NCBI GenBank assembly: GCA_934573735.1
Contig: CAKTMC010000001.1
Location: forward strand, 124,001-188,000
DNA from: an uncultured Oscillospiraceae bacterium
GTDB taxonomy: Bacteria > Bacillota > Clostridia > Oscillospirales > Oscillospiraceae
Reading direction: 5' to 3'
DNA: 64,000 nt
Under the pieces are notes generated by a model. That model worked only from the letters and a program-made list of their open reading frames with translations, had not been told where the DNA came from and ran no database searches. A program made the position numbers and the translations under genes. Each line of letters opens with the position of its first letter. The stretch's first letter is position 1. Shown piece by piece: positions 59,806-64,000 of this stretch.

Positions 59806-59919
59806 TTTCAAGGCGTCGACAAAGTCCGACGCCTTGAAAGCTTATTCAGGAGTATTCAAAAGCACTCCTGAATAAGCTCGGATTAAACGCAGAAAGGGAA
59901 CTCCCGTCCCCTCTCTGCG
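59806..59919. repeat. Three tandem inverted repeats after the purine operon
   Basis: Stems: 13 bp (59806-59818 with 59827-59839), 15 bp (59839-59853 with 59864-59878), and 11 bp with one mismatch (59888-59898 with 59909-59919). None is followed by a T-run. They occupy the first part of the 580-base gap; 59920-60100 is AT-rich with nothing I can support, and the rest is the met leader region. Confidence 0.7.
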
Positions 59920-60106
59920 CTCTCCCCATGCAATTCTATACACTGCTGATAGCTTTATCTACAGGCTGAATATTTTTCGCTCGAGTTTTCATTTTCGTAA
60001 GTCCGCTCAATATACGGCGGAGATGAATAATAATCCGCTTTGCAGCTTGCACAGAAATATTTTAATATAGCATATCTGTCATTAGATTTATTCATAGATA
60101 AGCCTA

Positions 60107-60135
60107 TTGACAAATGGAAATAGCCGTACTACAAT
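60107..60135 (+). promoter_or_regulatory. Promoter of the met leader and metNIQ
   Basis: Consensus TTGACA (60107-60112) and TACAAT (60130-60135) with a 17-base spacer. The transcript would begin near 60142, about 25 bases before the leader peptide start. Confidence 0.85.
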
Positions 60136-60166
60136 CAAGCCAGTCTTAGAAAGGAGCGAGCCAAAC

Positions 60167-60265
60167 ATGTTTAACACCCGTTTTGACAACATGATGATGG
60201 GTATGATGCGCATGATGAACATGTGCATGATGATTCGCGCCCAAAATTGCTCGCTTGCTTCATAA
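60167..60265 (+). CDS. Methionine-rich leader peptide upstream of metNIQ
   Basis: 32 residues, MFNTRFDNMMMGMMRMMNMC then MMIRAQNCSLAS. Eleven are methionine, ten of them in the 14-residue run 9-22. AAGGAG lies about 10 bases upstream, and the promoter is directly before it. It is followed by a terminator and metN. The last codons (60249-60262) are complementary to the terminator's 5' half, so ribosome position on the methionine codons could decide whether the operon is transcribed. This is the design of amino-acid attenuators. A metal-binding peptide is the alternative, but the context and pairing do not support it. Confidence 0.8.
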   Translation: MFNTRFDNMMMGMMRMMNMCMMIRAQNCSLAS

Positions 60266-60300
60266 CCGCCGATTAAGTGCAAATGCATAAGTAATCATCG

Positions 60301-60342
60301 CGGGTCTGAAGGCATCGAGCTTTCAGACCCGTTTTATTTTTT
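60301..60342 (+). terminator. Attenuator terminator upstream of metN
   Basis: A 10-bp stem (60301-60310 with 60322-60331) with an 11-base loop and a T-rich tail (60332-60342), ending 20 bases before metN. An alternative pairing joins 60249-60253 with 60316-60320 and 60258-60262 with 60307-60311, each 5 bp, which would prevent this stem from forming. Confidence 0.85.
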
Positions 60343-60362
60343 GTGTTCGGGAGAGTGTTCTC

Positions 60363-61355
60363 ATGATAGAGCTGAAAAATCTCAGCAAGGTCTATAAAAC
60401 CGCGGAACGAGAAATCGTCGCGCTCGACAAAATCAATCTCTGCATCCATGACGGCGAGATATTCGGCATCATCGGGCTGAGCGGCGCAGGCAAGAGCACG
60501 CTTGTCCGCTGCATCAACCTCTTGGAGCGTCCCACGGGCGGCGAGGTGCTTATCGACGGCAAGAGCCTCACGGAGCTTCCCCGTAAGGAGCTGCTAAAGC
60601 TTCGCCAGCAGATAGGCATGATATTTCAGGGCTTCAACCTATTGGAGCAGCGCAGCGTGATTAAAAACGTCTGCTTCCCGCTTGAGCTTGCCGGTGTGTC
60701 GAAGAAGGACGCGCTTGCAAGGGCAAATGAGCTGTTGAAGCTTGTCGGGCTTGAGGATCGCGCAGGCTCCTACCCCTCCCAGCTCTCCGGCGGTCAGAAG
60801 CAGCGCGTGGCCATTGCAAGAGCTCTTGCGACAAATCCCAAGTATCTCCTCTGTGACGAGGCTACTTCGGCGCTTGACCCGAACACCACCCGCCAGATAC
60901 TCGATTTGCTCAAGGAGATAAACGAAAAGCTCGGCGTTACGATAGTCGTCATCACTCACGAGATGCGCGTTATCGACCGCATATGCGACAGCGTAGCAGT
61001 CATTGACTCAAGTCACATCGCCGAGGTCGGCAAAGTCAGCGCGGTGTTCTCAAACCCCCAGTCGCAGATAGCCCGCGACCTCATAGTCCCGAAGGACAGC
61101 ACCGTCATCAGCACCGAGGGCGGCCGCCGCATAAGGCTTATCTTCGACGGCAAGGACAAGACCAACGAGCCGCTGATTTCCCGCATGGCGCTTGAGTGCG
61201 GCGCACCGGTCAACATTCTCTTTGCAGATACAAGAATTTTTGAGGGCGTCCTGCATGGACACATGGTCATAGAGCTTCCCAATGACGAACGGGAGGCGGA
61301 CAAAATCATCACATGGCTGTCCGGCAGCAGTGTGAATTGGAAGGAGGAGATATAA
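60363..61355 (+). CDS. metN: Methionine ABC transporter ATP-binding protein MetN
   Basis: ATPase of the D-/L-methionine importer. 330 residues. Walker A GLSGAGKST near 39, Q-loop IFQGFNLLEQRS, signature LSGGQKQR near 141, Walker B LLCDEATSALDPNTT and switch THEM. From about 255 the NIL regulatory domain, which binds methionine and inhibits transport, is present (IRLIFDGKDKTNEPLISRMA). GGGAG is upstream of the ATG, between the attenuator and the gene. Followed by metI after 3 bases. Confidence 0.93.
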   Translation: MIELKNLSKVYKTAEREIVALDKINLCIHDGEIFGIIGLSGAGKSTLVRCINLLERPTGGEVLIDGKSLTELPRKELLKLRQQIGMIFQGFNLLEQRSVIKNVCFPLELAGVSKKDALARANELLKLVGLEDRAGSYPSQLSGGQKQRVAIARALATNPKYLLCDEATSALDPNTTRQILDLLKEINEKLGVTIVVITHEMRVIDRICDSVAVIDSSHIAEVGKVSAVFSNPQSQIARDLIVPKDSTVISTEGGRRIRLIFDGKDKTNEPLISRMALECGAPVNILFADTRIFEGVLHGHMVIELPNDEREADKIITWLSGSSVNWKEEI

Positions 61356-61358
61356 GCG

Positions 61359-62039
61359 ATGTTTTCAGAAATGTTTTTGAAGCTGTGGGACAAGGGTCTC
61401 ATCCAGCTCGGAATATGGGAAACCGTATATATGACGCTCATCTCCTCGCTGTTTGCCTATCTCATCGGTCTGCCGCTCGGCGTTATCCTGAGCATCACCG
61501 ACAAGAAGGGCATAGCGCCTCACCCGAAGCTCAACGCAGTGCTCGGCTTCGTGGTAAACTTCTTCCGCAGCATCCCCTTCATCATCCTGATGGTCGCAAT
61601 GCTCCCGGTGGCAAAGCTCATCGTCGGCACCTCGATAGGCAACAAGGCAGTCATCGTCATGCTGATAGTCGCGGCGGCTCCCTATGTGGCGCGAATGGTC
61701 GAAAGCTCGCTCAACGAGGTAAACGTCGGCGTTATCGAGGCGGCGCAGTCCATGGGCGCAAGCAATTTTGAGATAATCTGCAAGGTGCTTGTCCCGGAGG
61801 CAAAGCCCGCGCTGATAAGCGGCGCTGCCATCTCGATCGTGACGATTTTGGGCTACTCCGCAATGGCCGCGACGATAGGCGGCACGGGGCTTGGTCAGAT
61901 AGCGATAATCTACGGTCACCAGCGCAGCAACGGCGATATCACATGGTTCTGCGTGTTCCTGATATGGATAATCGTCCAGATAATACAGGAGCTCGGCCGC
62001 TATGTCGCAGTCAAGACCGATAAGCGCATAAACAAGTAA
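61359..62039 (+). CDS. metI: Methionine ABC transporter permease MetI
   Basis: Five-helix membrane permease, 226 residues. IQLGIWETVYMTLISSLFAY and GLPLGVILSITDKKG are the MetI N-terminus; the coupling helix is EAAQSMGASNFEIICKVLVP near 127, followed by GYSAMAATIGGTGLGQIAI. AAGGAGG upstream. The family assignment is firm from sequence and gene order. Confidence 0.95.
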   Translation: MFSEMFLKLWDKGLIQLGIWETVYMTLISSLFAYLIGLPLGVILSITDKKGIAPHPKLNAVLGFVVNFFRSIPFIILMVAMLPVAKLIVGTSIGNKAVIVMLIVAAAPYVARMVESSLNEVNVGVIEAAQSMGASNFEIICKVLVPEAKPALISGAAISIVTILGYSAMAATIGGTGLGQIAIIYGHQRSNGDITWFCVFLIWIIVQIIQELGRYVAVKTDKRINK

Positions 62040-62097
62040 CTTCTCAAATTTATATAAGGCACTTGGCCAAAATACTTTCTGAAAAGGAGAAATAAAA

Positions 62098-62982
62098 ATG
62101 AAAAAGACTCTCGCCATCGTTCTCGCAATCGCACTTGCACTCGCAGTCCTCGCAGGCTGCGGCAGCAGCGCCGGCACTCCCGCCGCATCCGAGGCACCTG
62201 CCGCGTCAAATGCTCCCGCAGAGAGCTCCGGCTCCACCGAGCTTACCCCGCTCGTCGTCGGCGCAAGCTCCACCCCGCACGCCGAAATTCTTGAGTCCGT
62301 CAAGGACGCTCTTGCAGCCGAGGGCTACGACCTGCAGATCGTTGTCTATGACGACTACGTCCTGCCCAACACCGCCCTTGCAGACGGCGAGCTCGACGCA
62401 AACTACTTCCAGCACACTCCCTATCTCAACAGCTTCAACGCCTCCAACGGCACTGAGCTTGTCAGCGCAGCCAAGATTCACTATGAGCCCTTCGGCATCT
62501 ACGGCAACGGCGTGAGCGCTCTGTCCGAGCTTCAGCCCGGCGCAACCATCATCATCCCCGCCGACGACTCCAACGAGACTCGCGCACTGCTTCTGCTCCA
62601 GCAGGAGGGACTCATCAAGCTCCCCGATGACGCAAGCGCCGAGAAGGGCGTAAATCACCTTGACATCGTCGATGACGGCGGCTACAAGGTCACCCCCGTT
62701 CAGGCCGACACCGTTCCCTCCGTCCTCGCCAACAGCGATGCGGGCAGCATTGCAGTCATCAACGGCAACTACGCGCTTCAGGCAGGTCTCAAGGTCGCCG
62801 ATGCTCTTGCCATCGAGGATGCCTCCGGTGACGCAGCCCAGACCTACGCCAACATCATCGCCGTCCGCGCAGGCGACGAGAACAGCGAAAAGACCCTTGC
62901 TCTCGTCAAGGCTCTCCAGACCGACGCAGTCAAGAGCTTCATCGCCGACAGCTACAACGGCGCAGTCGTCGCAATCTTCTGA
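62098..62982 (+). CDS. metQ: Methionine-binding lipoprotein MetQ (NlpA family)
   Basis: Surface lipoprotein that captures methionine for MetNI. 294 residues: signal with lipobox LAGC at about 18-21, a Ser/Ala/Pro linker, then the NlpA domain with LVVGASSTPHAEILESVKDA, LPNTALADGELDANYFQHTP and HYEPFGIYG. The methionine-specific subgroup has these residues; small differences in specificity cannot be judged. 58 bases separate it from metI. Terminator at 63007. Confidence 0.93.
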   Translation: MKKTLAIVLAIALALAVLAGCGSSAGTPAASEAPAASNAPAESSGSTELTPLVVGASSTPHAEILESVKDALAAEGYDLQIVVYDDYVLPNTALADGELDANYFQHTPYLNSFNASNGTELVSAAKIHYEPFGIYGNGVSALSELQPGATIIIPADDSNETRALLLLQQEGLIKLPDDASAEKGVNHLDIVDDGGYKVTPVQADTVPSVLANSDAGSIAVINGNYALQAGLKVADALAIEDASGDAAQTYANIIAVRAGDENSEKTLALVKALQTDAVKSFIADSYNGAVVAIF

Positions 62983-63006
62983 TAATAATATATATTTATT
63001 AGCTTG

Positions 63007-63040
63007 ACCTCCACGGCGGTTTTCCGCCGTGGAGGTTTTT
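63007..63040 (+). terminator. Terminator of metNIQ
   Basis: A perfect 13-bp stem (63007-63019 with 63024-63036) with a 4-base loop, then T4, 24 bases after metQ stops. Confidence 0.93.
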
Positions 63041-63110
63041 GCCCGCGCAACAAAGCGTTGCTTGTTTTTTTGTACATGTATGCTTTATAATAGCTATGAG
63101 GTGATACTTA

Positions 63111-63572
63111 ATGGAAACCAAGGATATAATTTTTGAGCTTCGGGCAAAGAAGGGTATGTCTCAGGACGAGCTTGCGGAGAAGCTGTTCGTAACACGTCAG
63201 GCTGTCTCCCGCTGGGAAAACGGCGAGACTACCCCGAACACGGAAACGCTCAAGCTGCTGTCAAGGCTCTTTGACGTTTCGATAAACACTCTGCTCGGCT
63301 CTCCGCGACAGCTCATTTGTCAGTGCTGCGGAATGCCGCTGTCCGACGATGAAATCAGCCGGGAGAATAACGGCAATTTCAACGAGGAATACTGCAAATG
63401 GTGCTACACTGACGGCAAATATATGTATCACAGCATGGATGATTTAATCGAGGTCTGCGTGCAGAACATGGCGGGCGACAGCTTTACCCCCGAGCAGGCG
63501 CGTGCATACATGAGCGATTTGCTACCAAGGCTTGACTACTGGAAAAAGCAAATCGGCGAGGTTACGAAATGA
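63111..63572 (+). CDS. XRE-family regulator with C-terminal zinc-ribbon domain
   Basis: 153 residues. Residues 6-60 form a helix-turn-helix (GMSQDELAEKLFVTRQAVSR, WENGETTPNTETLKLLSRLF). Residues about 68-150 are a zinc-ribbon type domain with CQCCGMPL and CKWCYTDGKYMY, of the kind found in many Firmicutes regulators. GAGGTGA precedes the ATG. The gene overlaps the following methyltransferase by four bases (ATGA), so the two act together. Target and signal unknown. Confidence 0.88.
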   Translation: METKDIIFELRAKKGMSQDELAEKLFVTRQAVSRWENGETTPNTETLKLLSRLFDVSINTLLGSPRQLICQCCGMPLSDDEISRENNGNFNEEYCKWCYTDGKYMYHSMDDLIEVCVQNMAGDSFTPEQARAYMSDLLPRLDYWKKQIGEVTK

Positions 63573-64000
63573 GCTACATGGGCGACCGCTTTTGGTGGGA
63601 TGCGAGATTTAAGGCGAGGGCGCAGAGCCCGACGCGGCATGAGCAGCGCTTGGAGGCGGATATTTCACGCTTCAAGCCCGAGAGCACAGTGCTTGAGCTT
63701 GCCTGCGGCGACGGGCGAAACGCGCTGTATCTGGCGCGCTTGGGCTTTACGGTATATGCCGTCGATTTCAGCGAGGAGGCTCTGCGGCGTCTGAGGCACT
63801 TTGCCAAGGATGAGGGCTTGGACATAAGCAGCCGCCTTGTGAACTTGGTCGAGGACGATTTCTCGGATTTGGGCGCAAGCTTTGACGCGATTATCATAAA
63901 TCATTACCGCCTGCCCAAGCCGCAGTATGAAAAAATCCCCGCACTTTTAAAGCCGGAGGGCATACTCTGGGTAAACGGCTTTGCAGCTCTCCCCGCCGAT
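63569..64000 (+). CDS. SAM-dependent methyltransferase, truncated by the window edge
   Basis: 144 residues before the edge, no stop. FWWDARFKARAQSPTRHEQR starts it, then VLELACGDGRNALYLARLGF is the SAM-binding loop, AVDFSEEAL the second motif, and FDAIIINHYR the catalytic-loop region. A class I methyltransferase of the small-molecule group; the acceptor is unknown. The ATG overlaps the stop of the XRE/zinc-ribbon regulator gene. The C-terminal part is outside the window. Confidence 0.85.
   Translation, partial: MSYMGDRFWWDARFKARAQSPTRHEQRLEADISRFKPESTVLELACGDGRNALYLARLGFTVYAVDFSEEALRRLRHFAKDEGLDISSRLVNLVEDDFSDLGASFDAIIINHYRLPKPQYEKIPALLKPEGILWVNGFAALPAD

Noticed and set aside
60301..60342. 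SAM riboswitch or T-box in front of metN
   Set aside because: The leader is too short for either, and no T-box or S-box conserved segments are present.

Overview
The window looks like the chromosome of an anaerobic, GC-rich member of the Clostridia. This is inferred from sigma-A type promoters with strong AGGAGG ribosome sites, a purine riboswitch, a ywiB-like gene joined to argS, a short-type prolyl-tRNA synthetase, oxygen-sensitive iron-sulfur and radical-SAM enzymes, an energy-conserving [NiFe] hydrogenase and FeoAB. A relative of gut Oscillospiraceae is plausible, but no rRNA or tRNA gene is present to fix the taxonomy.

Region 1 (0.2-19.7 kb) is a molybdenum island of two divergent operons. 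Leftward from about 10.3 kb: a nucleotidyltransferase fused to a ModE/LysR-like helix-turn-helix, a histidine phosphatase-HD fusion, a DUF5714 protein, a molybdopterin-binding protein, MoaA, a MOSC-Mog fusion, ModABC, XdhC and MoaC. Rightward: a small protein, a Mop-type molybdenum aldehyde oxidoreductase, and six accessory genes (iron-sulfur oxidoreductase, rubredoxin-like protein, methyltransferase, C-GCAxxG-C-C protein, radical SAM protein, CoA-ligase-like protein). The set matches a gene group known beside the Desulfovibrio Mop gene (DVU_1551-1559 families), whose shared chemistry is unexplained.

Region 2 (19.8-30.6 kb) is housekeeping: Nudix hydrolase, proS, greA, murI-like, ywiB-like and argS. 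It is interrupted by a complete DpnII-type restriction-modification operon lying exactly between two identical 40-bp direct repeats. Next to it is an acidic membrane protein that appears to start at ATT.

Region 3 (30.7-49.2 kb) holds an ABC exporter, feoAB and a 13-kb leftward operon hypFCDE-mbh-hypA for an Mbh-type hydrogenase, which would couple ferredoxin oxidation and H2 production to ion pumping.

Region 4 (49.2-54.3 kb) has a sodium-dependent symporter divergent from a LysR regulator, a 1.2-kb noncoding block with two tandem copies of a roughly 440-bp repeat, and an unknown membrane-anchored protein.

Region 5 (54.3-64 kb) has rpsB-tsf; a purine riboswitch controlling adenine deaminase and a purine permease; then metNIQ. 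The metNIQ operon is preceded by a promoter, an unusual 32-residue leader peptide with 11 methionines, and a terminator with a competing antiterminator. This looks like ribosome-mediated attenuation responding to methionine and is the most interesting item here. The window ends in a truncated methyltransferase gene.
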